From Lasioglossum baleicum (Eukaryota; Arthropoda; Insecta; Hymenoptera; Halictidae), in assembly GCF_051020765.1 (NCBI RefSeq), contig NC_134933.1, positions 10,327,461 to 10,391,460 of the forward strand: a stretch of 64,000 nucleotides of DNA. Direction: 5' to 3'. The position numbers and the translations under genes were made by a program. Of this stretch, positions 1-12,922 are shown in pieces; positions within the stretch are counted from its first letter, which is position 1, and every line of letters starts with the position of its first letter. Under the pieces are notes generated by a model, which was not told the origin of the DNA, made no database searches, and was given only the letters and a program-made list of their open reading frames with translations.

Positions 1-643
1 ATCATCTTCTGAGAAGATTGGGGGAAGTTTGTGTTATGCTAGGATTTTTGGGAAGAAATTTATAACAGTTAAGACAGAATGGCAGAATTACGAGATCATC
101 ACCTGATAAGATCGGGACAGTGTCAGCAAAACGTGCGGAAGCGATCAAAGTGAAAATCAAGATTCGTCGCTGGAACCGGACCACGTCATCCGCGATTCGT
201 TTGACCACATGCTGACCCACGCCACTGACAGAACTGGTTGAATAGTGCAGCGTGATTCTACTTGCGGGATGTCTGAGTTGATAATAATCTCGTTAGCCGT
301 GGACACTCTCTAGCTTTGCTAATGACGCGTTTAATCAGAAATGGCCCTATTCTACTCGCGAAAAGCCGGACCAAAGCGGATCTATTCTACTTACGCAGAG
401 TCGAGGACAAGCTTGCTAATAATCTGATTTGCGCTCCGGTTACGGAATCTCTTGTTCGGAAACGACAATGGCGTTAGCATTCAAGTCTCGGTTTGCTTGT
501 TCCGTTGCCGGCAATTGCAGAGGACCAGTTGAATTACTTGCGGCTAAGTTTATTACTTTCGTAATTAGAACGGTCTCGCCTTTTTCCAACCGGCAGCATT
601 TGTTGTTACGTTCTTATACGACGCACGGTTTAAATTGAACATA
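1..643. other. no gene seen (left edge)
   Basis: Mixed-composition DNA. A 72-codon reverse open frame (2-220) has no recognisable domain. No repeat or RNA gene was found. Confidence 0.5.
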
Positions 644-900
644 CAGGGTGGTTCACGCAACTTGCACAGCTATATAACTTCCAAAATATGCGTTGCACGA
701 AAAAGTTTTGTATACAGAAGTTGCATTAGGGTATTTAATTTTTTACAGGTGGAAGCGTTCCGGAGATTTGAAGGTCGACTTTGTTTTTTTAAATGGAATA
801 CTATATTTTTTATACGATCCATTATTCGTTATCCTCAACATTCTTGGATCCTGAGTTTTCATTTCAGGACTGTTTTATTTCAACAGTGTGGACCACCCTG
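644..900. mobile_element. CAGGGTGG-ended MITE
   Basis: The left terminus CAGGGTGGTTCAC and inverted right terminus GTGGACCACCCTG are flanked by TA on both sides (ATA and TATATA). The element is 257 bp. Internal sequence near 770-805 (AAGGTCGACTTTG, TTTTTTTAAATGGAATA) resembles the longer foldback elements at 4451 and 61995, so this is probably a shortened relative. Confidence 0.72.
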
Positions 901-2860
901 TATATAATACGAAACATCGTCAACATTGTAAATCATTAAATTTTCATTTTAGATTTTGTGGATAAATGTCTCAAGGTCATATCTTCCGAGACCTTACGAA
1001 CAGTAATGTTTTTTTAATATTGGAATTACCTACTTTTCTTATGTATCTGTAGAATGATTGTGGCCTTGAAATGACGAAGAAAAATGAAGTGCAGGGACAA
1101 GATGAACCCATCAGTTCAATATGTATGCCAATGAAACGTTTATTTTCAAATTCTGTCTGAAAATATTGATTATATGGTTGATTATATGGGTAATGCTTTT
1201 ACAGGAGATTTCCCCCGCGAAATTTCCCCATTATTACCATTTCAATTTCCAAAGGAAAAACGCATTCGCCGCGGTTCGTTTGCCAGCCAATCATTTCGCT
1301 CTCGCTCATTTGCCTCTAAATTCAATCGCCTCGAATTATGTAGATTCTTCTGTTCAATCTTCGCCGCGCGAAATATAAATCGCGAGCACTCCGCGGCAAT
1401 CGATTTCGAATAAGTGAAACGGAAAGTGTAATCTCGCGCGGACCGACGCCGTCTGATTATTATTCCGATACAGGGTTTTACGGGGGTGAGTTTTACGATG
1501 TTCGTGAGCCATGCCTCTTTCGGCTCGACTTGCCACTTAATAAAATGGAATCCATCGAAAAGTCGTCTCGATTTAGTGCTCGACCCGACGTCGAGGATTT
1601 GGAGTTCGCTGGACATTCGCAGCTCGCAAAATCCGCTTCGGTAAACTGAGCTTTCATGAACTGCTCGAAAGCGCGAACAGAATCGCCCGTTTCCGCGACA
1701 TCGTTCGCCAGGAAATATGACTTTGTACGATCTCACTAAACAAGAGGTATCAGAACACGGTGCAAGCTACATTAGATTTTTGTCCGCGGGATCTAATCGG
1801 ATCCATTAGCCGTTCGTTAACGTGTCACCCCATCGCAATGGACACGGCATATTCAACAGGGTGTTTTGAATAATTCAGCAACCTAAATTAATCCCAATTA
1901 CCAAGTCGCGCGCGCTACGCGACTGCAATTATTTATAATCATTGTTTGCTGTTTATGACACGCGGATCGTCCGCCAGAGGCGAAACAACACTCTGCGTTC
2001 ACTGTTCGCCGCGTTCCTCTCGAAACTTACAAGTTTGTTCGCGGAAACTGTTTCTACGAGTGTCTGCGAGTTCCTCTGTCCGCGTTAAATTAATTTTTAT
2101 TGTCGCCCCTTTATTAAGATACTTGTTGAAGACCCAGTACCTCCTTCAGACATTGTCAAACCTTCTGTTTAATGTCGCAGTTTAACTTCGTGCTTCGAAG
2201 GAAATACGAGAAGTTTTATTTTACCTTGTCTTGTCCTATTCCCTCGTTTCCAACGAAGTGTAAAGCTGCTTCCACATTATCGATTTTATCTCGTATTATA
2301 AAAATATTTTATGTACATCGTTTCGCTCGCTGGATATTGGATTGGGTTATTACTAGTCTGCGGATTTTATGCGAAAATGAGGTAAAATGCAAAATTGAAG
2401 AGACACATCGTGAATTTAATATTACCGGCGTATTATTTACAACCTATTTAAATTATTAAGAGAAGAATTCGAGTTTTGTGTGACTCCTCTTTTGGGAATT
2501 GATTTAAATAATTTTTGTTTCGCATAACGGTCGATAGGCTGTTCATTAATCACCAGAAATCCTGGAACGAGATAAACGATCATGTGAAGAAGCTGACGCA
2601 GATTTTCTAGTTGGGGAAAATTCGAGGATCGGGCAGCGGCGACCTCTCACCTTCCAGGCAAACTTTCAACGTACATAAATATCCTTTTATTGGAGATGTT
2701 CGTCGGCGACGCGAAGGTCCGTTTCTCCGCATTGTCCCGGAAATTAAAGGGCGTTCCTCGGGAGGGGTGAACGAAGCCCGGGAGCAGACAATCACCGTCC
2801 CTCATATCCAGATACCCGTTCCAGATTCCTACTTTTATCGTTCGCCGCGGTAAATACAGC

Positions 2861-2862
<2 letters not shown>
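901..2862. other. intergenic stretch, no gene seen
   Basis: A small hairpin, AAGGTC...GACCTT, lies at 974-996. The longest frame is a reverse one of 164 codons (1242-1736), rich in Arg and Ser with no domain, in CpG-rich DNA. Nothing else is recognisable. Confidence 0.5.

Positions 2863-2916
<54 letters not shown>
2863..2916 (+). repeat. (AG)n microsatellite
   Basis: About 20 AG units followed by degenerate AAAGAGAG. Confidence 0.95.
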
Positions 2917-2917
<1 letters not shown>

Positions 2918-3107
2918 CCTGACTGCGCTTTTCATTTCGAAATTACCTATTTACCGAATTGAATCGCTCTTGCGCGACGGCCTGCACCTATTGGATTCTT
3001 CCGTGGCGGAACTTAATCCCCAGGGTGACCGGGTGACCACCCTTACTTGCCACCATGTTCACCACAACTTCAATCTCTCGAGAAGGGATTAAAAAAAATT
3101 CGAAACT

Positions 3108-3161
3108 CCTCGATCCACCCCTCGATCCAGCCCTCGATCCAGCCCTGGAGCCACCCCTGGA
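3108..3161 (+). repeat. 12-bp tandem repeat (CTCGATCCAGCC)
   Basis: About 4.5 imperfect copies of CTCGATCCAGCC. Read in reverse it makes a Gly/Ser/Arg repeat inside a 63-codon frame, which looks like a by-product of the repeat. Confidence 0.8.
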
Positions 3162-4450
3162 TAAATGTGGGTAAAACATGAAAATATGAATTGCAGTGTT
3201 ATTGAAACGTGCAAGAAAGATGTTCGCGACAAGTAAACTGCATTATCTTAAAATATACATGTGAACGAAGAAGCGACGCTGAACAATAAGTCCGGAACTG
3301 CGTCGCTTTAAAAGTTCACATTATGGCAGAATATTCGCTGAATAACAAGTTTAAATAGCCACGGCTTGATCCTCTTGCTCCAGATTTGTATATTTTCATT
3401 TTGTTACAGTCGCCTCGCGAAGTGACTTTCAACGAGCAGTTTTTCAAGAAAATCGCGGCGGAGAAGTTCTCCGTGGAACATTTTATAAACGCTGGGAAGA
3501 AAGGAAAGCTTATTTCGCAGATTACACACGGTGGATAAAAATTTGTATTACCGGGGACCAAGAAAGTTTACGGACACTGCATTAAAAGGATACAAAGAAG
3601 ACGAGGATAAATTCTACACAGCAAAGAGAACGATATTTGTAGAGTGGTAGTAGCGGATTTACATTATATTATTCGTTATATAATAGAAACATTTCAGGAC
3701 ACCAGAGTAAGTTATTAGTTCGAATAAGATATTAGCTTAAAGAAGCCTAGAATAATGTCTTCGGTCTGGTGAAAATTTCGATGAAATTTTTCGAAACAAT
3801 TCGAATTTCATTTTCCCGATTATCGGCGCGGCTGTGGAGCCTTGTGCGTATTTTTCAAAGCAGAAGAAATATTGATTTCGGTTCCCGGTTCAACGGCAGC
3901 CTAATCAAGGTTTCGGGTCACGTGAATTTCCCGGGTAAAATTCGCAGCGGCGAAGAAACAGACGGGAACACGTCGTTAAGCGGAAATTACAACGAGGCTT
4001 TTTCAGACTGCTCATCGGGCCAGCAGGATCCGACGCTAATTGTCGAAATAAAACGCGGTCGTGTCGGCGAGCGTATCGGTGCGTCCGTTGATTTCCCAGG
4101 GTGATATTTCAGTCGGTCATTAGCCGGTGACTGCACCACGGCCCCGAAACGCCAGAAAGAAACGGACCTCCGGCTGCACCGACGAGAATCAATTTTCTCC
4201 GTCGGTAAATAACAGCCGGTGATTAAAGGGGGATGGATGTGGCGAACTGAGGTGTTGCGGCCGCCAGATGAGTACCTTAGGCGAATAATTTAGCGGACGC
4301 GTGGGAATTCCTGGAACAGGAGCCTGGCCGTCTTCGACTAATTTTTCCAATCGTTCCGAGGCTCCTCGCTAGCAGCGAGCATACACATTATCATTTAGTA
4401 TATAGTCTAAATTGGAAAAAAAATTATTACTGATTACACATAATCATATA
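3162..4450. other. intergenic stretch, no gene seen
   Basis: A forward open frame at 3769-4104 (111 codons) lacks domain signatures. Composition shifts from AT-rich to CpG-rich near 3950. No repeat is recognised. Confidence 0.45.
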
Positions 4451-5106
4451 CAGGGCGAGTCTCGTAACGTGACGATCTCAAATAACTTGCAAGTTATTTG
4501 TTGTACAAAAAAAATGTTCAAACAAATGTTGCATGATTCCTAGGGGAACATACAGTGCTGCAATCAGATTTTTGTTACCTCGATTTTTTATCAAGATATA
4601 GAGATCACCTTCAGTTTATTAAATAGAATGCCTAATATTTTTGATTGAACTCGGATGAAGCACAAAATTCTGCGTAAAAAAGTATTGACCTTCATATATC
4701 ATAAATCTAGTAGTTAACGAGATATGATCGATATAATTTACCATACGTATAATAACTATTATCTGGAAGATAGCAGGTGCTGGAACTGATACTCTCAATT
4801 TGAATAAGTACATATGGAAAATTATTTCGATAATATCTCGTTAACTATTAGATTTATGATATACGAGGTCAATACTTTTTTACACAGGATTTTGTGCTCC
4901 ATCCGATTTCGATCAAAAATATTGGGCATTCTATTTAATAAATTGAAGGTGACCTCTATAACTTGATAAAAAATCGAAGTAACAAAAATCATATTGCAGC
5001 ACTGTATGTCCCCCTAGAAACCATGCAGCATTTCTTTGAACATTTCTTTTGTACAACAAATAACTTACGAGTTATTTGAGATCGTCACGTTACGAGACTC
5101 ACCCTG
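4451..5106. mobile_element. CAGGGCGAGTC foldback transposon, 656 bp
   Basis: The left half and right half are inverted copies of each other. Left terminus CAGGGCGAGTCTCGTAACGT pairs with right terminus ACGTTACGAGACTCACCCTG, followed by the inverted arms ATCTCAAATAACTT / AAGTTATTTGAGAT. The arms reach about 320 bp and turn near 4778. It is flanked by TATA on both sides, consistent with TA target duplication. No transposase frame is present. Confidence 0.9.
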
Positions 5107-5108
5107 TA

Positions 5109-5286
5109 TAACTAGACCGCGGATCTGTATGCAAAATAAAAATTTCTTACGGGAATTTCAACAAACTGGAATGAAATAGAAATTTATTTTCTTTCCTATT
5201 ATGTTGAGTAGGTATACTCAAATAATATAATAGTATGTTTACATTTTCTTATTATTTTTGCTATTTTAAATTACACCTACTCATAA
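5109..5286 (+). mobile_element. GACTGCGGAT-family MITE copy (left end and body)
   Basis: Begins CTAGACCGCGGATC, then TATGCAAAATAAAAATTTC, body AACAAACTGGAATG, and ends with ATTACACCTACTCAT. The right terminal inverted repeat is missing or decayed. It abuts the foldback element ending at 5106. Confidence 0.7.
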
Positions 5287-8200
5287 CATATGTGTAATCC
5301 ATAATATCAGACGCAAAGTTCCAGCGACAGAACATAAATCAGTAGTATTAACATTCGACTGGTCAGACAATACAGTGGAATAAATGTATAATTTCATCGG
5401 TGCGCGCGGAATAAATGGCGCCGATTGAACTATTATAGAATGATTTTGTCTCTTCCCGAAGTGACAGATAGTTAAAATTTGTATTAATTGTCGCTGAACA
5501 CAGAGACGCAACGGTTGTCGAACGGAAGAACGAGTTAATTGAACGTCGCGCAATTCTTTGAGAGGTATCCGATTTTTATGTTTAATAACGTTCGATGCCA
5601 CTCGAAAGAGATTGATCAACCGAGCAAACAATTCGAGTTGGATGGACCATCGAGTCCCAATGCAAATGTAAATTTTTCCCGCAACGGGTTTCCGAAATAT
5701 CGGCGCAAATTGCGGCGCGCCGCGCGACGATTCCGCAGATTTATAAGCTCGTTTTTAAAACGAAACAAGATTTATGCATTTCCCCTTCTGCCGGCTCTTG
5801 GTGCTTTTTATTTTGTTATATTTCTTTTTTATTTTTTCATTCGACTCGGGATCAATAACGTATTCAACGGCGAAATTGGCGCCGCATTTTATTCATTATC
5901 ATATCCGTGCGGAAATTTAGGTACACGGGACGAGAGAGGTACCGCAAACAATCAGAATAAATAACAATTTATTGGCGAACACGTACGAGAGGGAACGAAT
6001 TGTGATTATTCTATCATTCGAATGATGAGCATGCATCGTAAATTTAATTCCAGCGTGTAATGCCTCGGGTATTTATGAATGTTGAGCCGCATCGCTTGGT
6101 GGATTCTCGTGTCGGTACGCTCCGCCATCGAATAACCGAGAAAAAACCACCATGGCGTTCTAAAACCACGGCATACAAACAATGCGCGATATTTATAAGA
6201 AACTTCAATCTTCCCGGTCTCATTGTTCCGTTCTCCAGCTCCTGACTTTATCTTCAGCAACAGTAATCGCTAAAATAATATAACCGACGTTACGTTTCCG
6301 TTGTTCCATGCTTTGTTTTGCTTCTACGTGAAACCGTCGACCTGATCGATGGGTATTAACCAAATATAATATTGACTTTGCGCTATGCCGCGTAGCGTGT
6401 CAATATTCCAACAATCGTCCGACGAGTAGATTACAGAAAACACGCAATTAGCGTAATTAATTGAGAACACTAAGATACGCCCACCTAATCCTCGACCAGA
6501 CGTCTTCGAATTTTCACAAATACAGGACCGGTTCGCCAGCAGTTATAATAACGATCTGTAAGTAGCCTAACGGCGTCGGTCAGCCGGTGAATATTCGTCC
6601 GCGAGAACATCAACCGATCGAGGACCATCCGACATTATTGTTGCCCCCCGCGGTAATTCAGTTTGCCCAACGTACTTCATTCCGCGGCGGGAAACTCCAC
6701 AGAATTGCGTGTAGCTGCGGACCTGCCGGAATCGCGGGCTCGCCGCGGCAATTTTCCTCTAATTACTACGGGCCAAGATCAGAATTCGCCTCATTACGGC
6801 CGGTCTGAGCTCTCTGTTTATTATGCCTCGAGGGAATTCGGGCAAGGTGCTGCTGGACCGACTTCAAGAAAGATATTTAAGGGACCCGCAATGTCCTCGA
6901 AAATTCCTGGGCTTTTTTGTCCACTTACAATGTGCAAAAAGGTCGCAGGAATTAGTGTCGGAGAAATTTAACAGGAACATATACTTTATATCTAGTAGAT
7001 TCGGTAGTGAGTAAAATGAATCCTTATCTAATTTTATCAAAAATTTATAATATACAGGACCGTCTCGCTTAATTGTGACTTCCAAAACATCTTGACATAG
7101 ATATACAGACTTGACCTTTAAATGACCTTGAACTTCCTAGATGAAGGTCAAACTTAAATTTCGCTTGTTAACATCTGTACACCTGTAGACAGTGTCTTTC
7201 GTACAATAACTTTGTCTCTCAGAACTGATGAAGACAGCTAAACGCTTCAGACATACCTTGCATAATCGATTTGCGAACAGCAAAAATCGCGCGGTACAAA
7301 ATCGCAGAAATACTTGATAGAAGTTCGCGCGGATTTCTGGGAGAACCACTCGCAATCTCAGCTGGATGGACAGTCTCAGCGAGCAGAAAGCAGAGAGGAA
7401 GATCGCGGTAGTCACGCGCGTATCGTAAACCCAGGTCACGGTTCTTAACAACGTATCTAGTAGCATCTCCTTGGGCTCCACCCAGGTCTTTACGGTGTTT
7501 CTTCTACGGTGGAAGAGGTTCGCTTTGATGTGCAAACCCGAAGACAGAGGGGTACGTGTCTCTCCGAATCCGCGGCGGATGCGGAAAAACTTTTTCCCAG
7601 GGCGGAGAGCCGCTCGTGCGGAAATTGGCGACAGAGAGGAAGAAGTTCGCCCGATGGATGGCTACGAGTAGAAGAAGCAGAGGAAGGATGAGGAGGAGGA
7701 GGAGCAAACCAGCCCTATAACACGGTTAGAAGAGACTCCAGAAGAACTTTCCCCATAACGCCCCCATCATTTTTTATGCAGCCCGATGAGAACCCGGCCT
7801 GGCCGTGAATCCGGCGAACACGTAAATTTCGTTGCCGTGGCTTGCGTAAAAAAGTTTTTCTATCGCTGTATCGGGTTTCCCCTCGCACTCTTGATACTAT
7901 GCACGCTGTCGATCAATTTCGAAACACTCGCGAGCCCTTCGATTTTTTATGCTGGCTGTAGATACTGCGGGGTTACGACGCGCACAGGATTTCGCACGGT
8001 TTCTCTCGGAGAAGTGACAGAATGCGGAAGAGGAGAGCTGATACGAGGCTCTGAGTTGAAGAAGAGTGCGGTCTAAGGAGCTTTGACAGAGCTGATAAGT
8101 GTAACGTGTGTATGTGTGCGTGCAATTTTATTTTTGTTGGTTTTTCTGTTGCGCGCGAAACGATCCGTATCGTGGTGCGAGGATACCGCGTGTTTTCCTC

Positions 8201-10790
8201 GAACACGAGCGAAACTTTTGCTGTCGAAGAAGTTGCAAGAAGTATAGTAGCGCCACTCTTTCGCCGTCTTATTGTGTTTGAGGTGGTCTCACGTTCCCCG
8301 AAACTTGTTGCACCGAGGATTCGCGCGAGAACACCGCCGCACCGGTGAGCAATACAAGTTTCCGCATTGAATTAATGAAAAGCGTCGCGGCCCCGTGCAC
8401 CGTATGAATACCCGCGTGCATTCGAATAATTTTCTATTCTAATTCGTCGCAGAGCCGAGCGCACGATTTCCGTCCGATCAATGCCCGAGAATCTAATTGA
8501 GGATCGTCCAGCAAAGAAACACCCGTGTAACTTGTTTCTCTTACTTAATAGAACTGGCAGGAAAGTTTTCTTGCTCTTCGCGCGCGCGCGCGCCAACGAC
8601 TGTGATATCGAAAGTTCCAACTATTTTTCTCCGTCTCGTCTGCAAGATAAACTGCAGTTCGCCGAACTTCCCTTTTGTTTTGTCGACTGCAGTTCAACTT
8701 TTTGCCGCATTTTTTACGGCGTGATACGTGTAACGAAATAGAGTGGCCAGGATGACCTACAAAACCGTTCGGTACACAGGTGAAATTTATTCGGTTCCGC
8801 TGGTATATTAGCGAGTCTACGTAATTACAGAGAGTCGAGGAATTTTTATCTCGGGATCTAGTTGTGTATGCCATATTTTATTGACATTTTTTTTTGGATT
8901 TTCGGAGATTTAAAATATCGTTCGAATTTTTTTCAATCGAAACTATTCAACACTATTGTTATCATATCAATAATTATGAACACATTTGAGCTGTACTTCT
9001 TATCACTCACACATTATTCAAGCAAATATTCTGTTCATAATCGAATGCAGCGTAGTACACGAAAAATTAGTGCGAGTTTCAGTCATCATTTTGATGGTGT
9101 CGATCACGCTCACGAAGTACAATCTGTCCAAAAACTGCAATGCTTTCTATTCTCACGAGGGAGGTGCACTTGGGAATTGTCTTCGCGAAAACTATTTGTC
9201 GGATAAACCCGACACTTCGTTTCAATTTTAATCACGAAGATTTCGTATGTATAGTGGGATCGTGTTTTTATTGAGAATCTCACCTAAATCAGAGAGTGGA
9301 TTTTTCAAACTTTGAAGAAACAGCGCGCAATTTTCGAGAAGGACGAGACCGCTCGTTCCTTTCCGAACCGACAGAAAAGAGCGTCGTACGAGACAATCCC
9401 GCGATCTCATCGCGATAAAAGTGCATTGTCCCCGATGCACTCGGTCCCCGAATAAGTAGAACAGAAGCCGGCTCTCGCAATTACGGTACAGAGACAAGAA
9501 TTTCTATACGGAGATCGAGCGACGCGCAATTTGAACGGCTACACGTGCAATTATGGCGAACTATAACAAAGGTAATCGCGAGCTTCCTTTTTTCTCTACC
9601 CCCGCCTCTCTATATTAATTCGTTCGCGGTTTAATCTGCATCTGTACTATTGTCGCCGAAATTTGCAGTAATAACGTATTTTATAGTTGGCTCAAATGCA
9701 AAATAGCAAAAACGATTAAACAATTTACAAACACTGCCGTATTGTGTTCAACTCGATAACATTATTAAAAGAAGAAACAAATGTGCATGCAGCTCCTGTG
9801 GCTTGAAATTATCGCAGACAATTTTTCCATGCTTCCAATTATTTTAAAACGTCCATTTAAAATCGTCTCTTTACCACATAAAAATATATAAAAAGCACAA
9901 GCATAAATAAGTAGAAGTAACGTTGAAAATATGAAAATGGCAATAATAATTCTCCTATCGCACCAGGATATAAATGATAAAAATAATTTGATAATATATA
10001 CCGGGACCGCGCGCGTTTTATACGAGGAGAGAAATTAAAATTTCATATGCGCAAAGTTCTGCAGAATTTTGAATTTTCGCGGTTCCCTTGTTAGCGGGAA
10101 TCGGACGTTAAACCAATTGTTATTCACCGGGCTGGTCGAGGCACCATCGGAATAACCGACGCGCGTGTTATACGGGAAATTTGTTAATAATAATGCGGCC
10201 ATAGACGCGTGATATAAACTTAATGACCACGCATACATAATCGATCGGCGGCCGTGAACGCCGCGTTGTTTCGAGTAAACAGGGATCGTCGTCGCCCCCG
10301 GAATAGATTATAATGGATCACTCGTCCGGAAACGCACGCGCCGCGCCGAGCGGAGAAACAATTGAAAAATTTATACGAATCGCGAGATTTACGCGGCGCG
10401 CATTTGTCTCGGAAATTTGCGTTGTGATAAATATCGCGCAAAATATCGTATAAAAACTGGGGAAAAAAGAGAAAAATCGCATGGCCGAGCCCCTCTCGTT
10501 ATATACATTCGACTTATTTCCGCAATCCACAATTTCATACGATCGTTCCGCTCGCGAATACACGAACTCGATAAATAACAAATTTTGTAGAACGTTTAAC
10601 TTTTAATGGAATTTCGGAATGTTCGCTTTTGCCGATTATCGCGCGGATATTTAAATTTCGCGAATTCGCTCGCGGAACACAAAGCTGCTCGAATCAATTC
10701 AAACCTGATTATAATTTAACACTGCTTTGTTGCAGATTTTATCGATGTTTCGTTTTTTCTGGGTTTCTGGCAAAAATAAGTGGATTACAT
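5287..10790. other. intergenic stretch, no gene seen
   Basis: The best open frame is forward 5539-5964 (141 codons), with an Arg-rich run then a hydrophobic run; I judge it a chance frame. A fragment near 7055-7160 contains TACAGGACCGTCTCG and GAAGGTCAAACTT and may be a relic of the foldback family. An alternating (CG)n run lies at 8579-8593. No tRNA, rRNA or repeat array was found elsewhere. Confidence 0.45.
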
Positions 10791-11215
10791 GATGAAATAC
10801 AGTACGAGCGTTTAAACAATATAAAAATACGTATCAAAATTATTGAGAGATGAAATCAATATTTATCTGGCTCGCGCATCATACAAATTAATGACAATTT
10901 TTGTTCTCCACAAACATTTACAGGATTACGGATTTTATGCATGTGCAACAAAAACGTGTTGTTCAAATGATCAAATATTGCACGAGCATTTAGAGTGTAT
11001 AAAAATACTGCTGCAGTATTTTCAACAGATTACAAATATCGAGAGGTGGGACAAATATTTACGTGGCTCGCTCAGTTATCAAATTAATGGACACCATTAT
11101 TTTGCACAAACATTTACTGGATTGCGGATTTTATGTGAGTGTAACAAAACTCAGTTCATATGATCAAATGCAAAGAAAGCATTTAATATAAAAATACTGC
11201 TGTATTATTTTCGAA
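10791..11215 (+). repeat. about 196-bp tandem repeat
   Basis: Two full-length and one partial diverged unit. ATTTATCTGGCTCGC near 10861 matches ATTTACGTGGCTCGC near 11057, and GGATTTTATGC near 10930 matches GGATTTTATGTG near 11126, both at a 196-bp period. A 106-codon frame runs across it, but the period is not a multiple of three, so it is not a coding repeat. The unit contains a GCGGATTTTATG motif shared with the dispersed MITE family. Confidence 0.75.
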
Positions 11216-12780
11216 TGAACGTGCATGTGTATGTTGCATCTTGTTATTTACGTTCGCAGTAAACGAACGTAAGCTCAAAGAAAGCACGAATGTTTGATAA
11301 ATATTTCCATAAAGCGCGGATTCGTTTCATTTAATAAAACACCCTATCCTGGACGGTCAAAACGGACGAGGGGTAACGTTCAACATTTTTCGGCGCGAGC
11401 TGCGACTGAAAAAACGTGGTCGAGTGTTTCGAATTTATGCCTCGCGGGATTTCTCGCCGGATAGGCTCGTTTTTCGCGATTTTTTTCGATTCTCTAGGGC
11501 ATGGTGATCGTCAACTCGACGAACTGCAGATAGCATTAATGTTCGTTGTCATCCGTTAATTGCTGATAGAACGTTTAACGATCTTTTATTCAGGAATAGA
11601 GGGGCTCTATCGAAACAATTTCCGTGCGCTCGTTTTCAGCAACAGCATCAATTGCAACACTGCTCGTCGCGTGAAACCCGTATCGACGGCTTTCATCTCT
11701 TCGGAAACGTACACTCTGTTATTTGTTCGCTCTTGTTTTTTTTTTATTTTCTGTTTTGGTAAACTGTTTTCTGTCTCCACTCCGCCCGTGCATCGCGCTA
11801 GCATGCCGGACATCCATGGGAACTATGAAAAAAAGAAGCAGAAACAGTTGCACCACAGGCAGTTGTGTTAACAATCGATATCGCGCGCACAGGATCATGA
11901 TTATGAATATTTTATATGTTCACCGGCTGATGGGAATCCGGTCGAAAGTGGTCGGATTAAATTCGACATTGTTTATCCGGACATTTGCAAGAAGTGCGAA
12001 ATGTGCACGAGGTACATCGAAAATTTCATTCGATACAGTGAACAGTATTTTAACAGAAAAATTAATGTGACCATTTTTGAGAGTGCAGAGTGTGGTAGTT
12101 GATTATTAAATTAATTATGTTCCAAAAGCCATCACTGTGTTAATCAACGAATAATCAACGGATTCATTTCGATAGACGAAATAATTGCAACATTTGTCGA
12201 ATACAGCAAGCTCTCCGGATCGGGAAAATATAATTTAATCATACTTTAATTTGTTTCGGGAATACTCCAGTGCTAATAATGTGTTACATTGACCACGACC
12301 ACACAAATTTGATTTTCTCTCTGGGAATGTGATTATTTTTCGACGCGGAGTTGTAATTATTTAGCAGTTTGTATAATATATAATACAATATATCTGGGTC
12401 ACAACAGATTATTTTCGATGCGCCGGACATTTCCATCTGCAGTATCGCAACGAAACGGATTGAACATCTTAATCGAAGGGACAGAAAGCCAATCTTTCTG
12501 TAACTAAACAGCAGGAGATGGGTTTCTAATTATAGGTGATCGATGGATGCTTATTTTACACGTGGTGGCTTATTATATCTCGTCGTTACAGTAGTGTCAT
12601 CGACTCTGGCCAGAGTGCTCGGAAGAATTCTTTTCTCTGATCTTCGAGCATCTGTATTTAACAATTGAATCGATCGTCAATTCCAAATCTGTTGGCATAT
12701 GAAAATTTTTACACCACTTAAAATTGCTGTACCATTATTCGCAATATTGTAGACATTAAAACAGGTTCGCATCTAAACGA
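11216..12780. other. intergenic stretch, no gene seen
   Basis: AT-rich with CpG-rich patches (11370-11520). No coding frame with domain character, no repeat array and no RNA gene recognised. Confidence 0.45.
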
Positions 12781-12922
12781 TAGACAGCGGATCTTGATGC
12801 AAAATAAAATAGAAATTTATTTCCTTTCTTGAACATGTTCAATAGATTAAAAATAATATAACAGTATATTTAAATTCTTCTAATATTTTTTACTGTTTCA
12901 AATTGTACCTACTCGCTGTCTA
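12781..12922 (+). mobile_element. GACTGCGGAT-family MITE copy, 142 bp
   Basis: Left end TAGACAGCGGATCTTGATGC, body GCAAAATAAAATAG and TAAAAATAATATAACAGTAT, and right end CCTACTCGCTGTCTA. It is inverted at the termini (TAGACAGC / GCTGTCTA) and has a shortened right arm. Confidence 0.75.

Noticed and set aside
3108..3161. Reverse-strand Gly-Ser-Arg repeat protein
   Set aside because: The peptide repeat is just the translation of a 12-bp tandem DNA repeat within a 63-codon frame lacking other support.
5539..5964. Forward frame of 141 codons with an Arg-rich run followed by a hydrophobic segment, resembling a small membrane protein
   Set aside because: The hydrophobic run comes from a T-rich tract and the Arg run from CGC/CGA-rich DNA. 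No family resemblance, no intron signals and no conserved neighbours.
10843..11163. Forward frame of 106 codons across the 196-bp repeat
   Set aside because: The repeat period is not divisible by three and the two units are read in different frames, so the frame is incidental.
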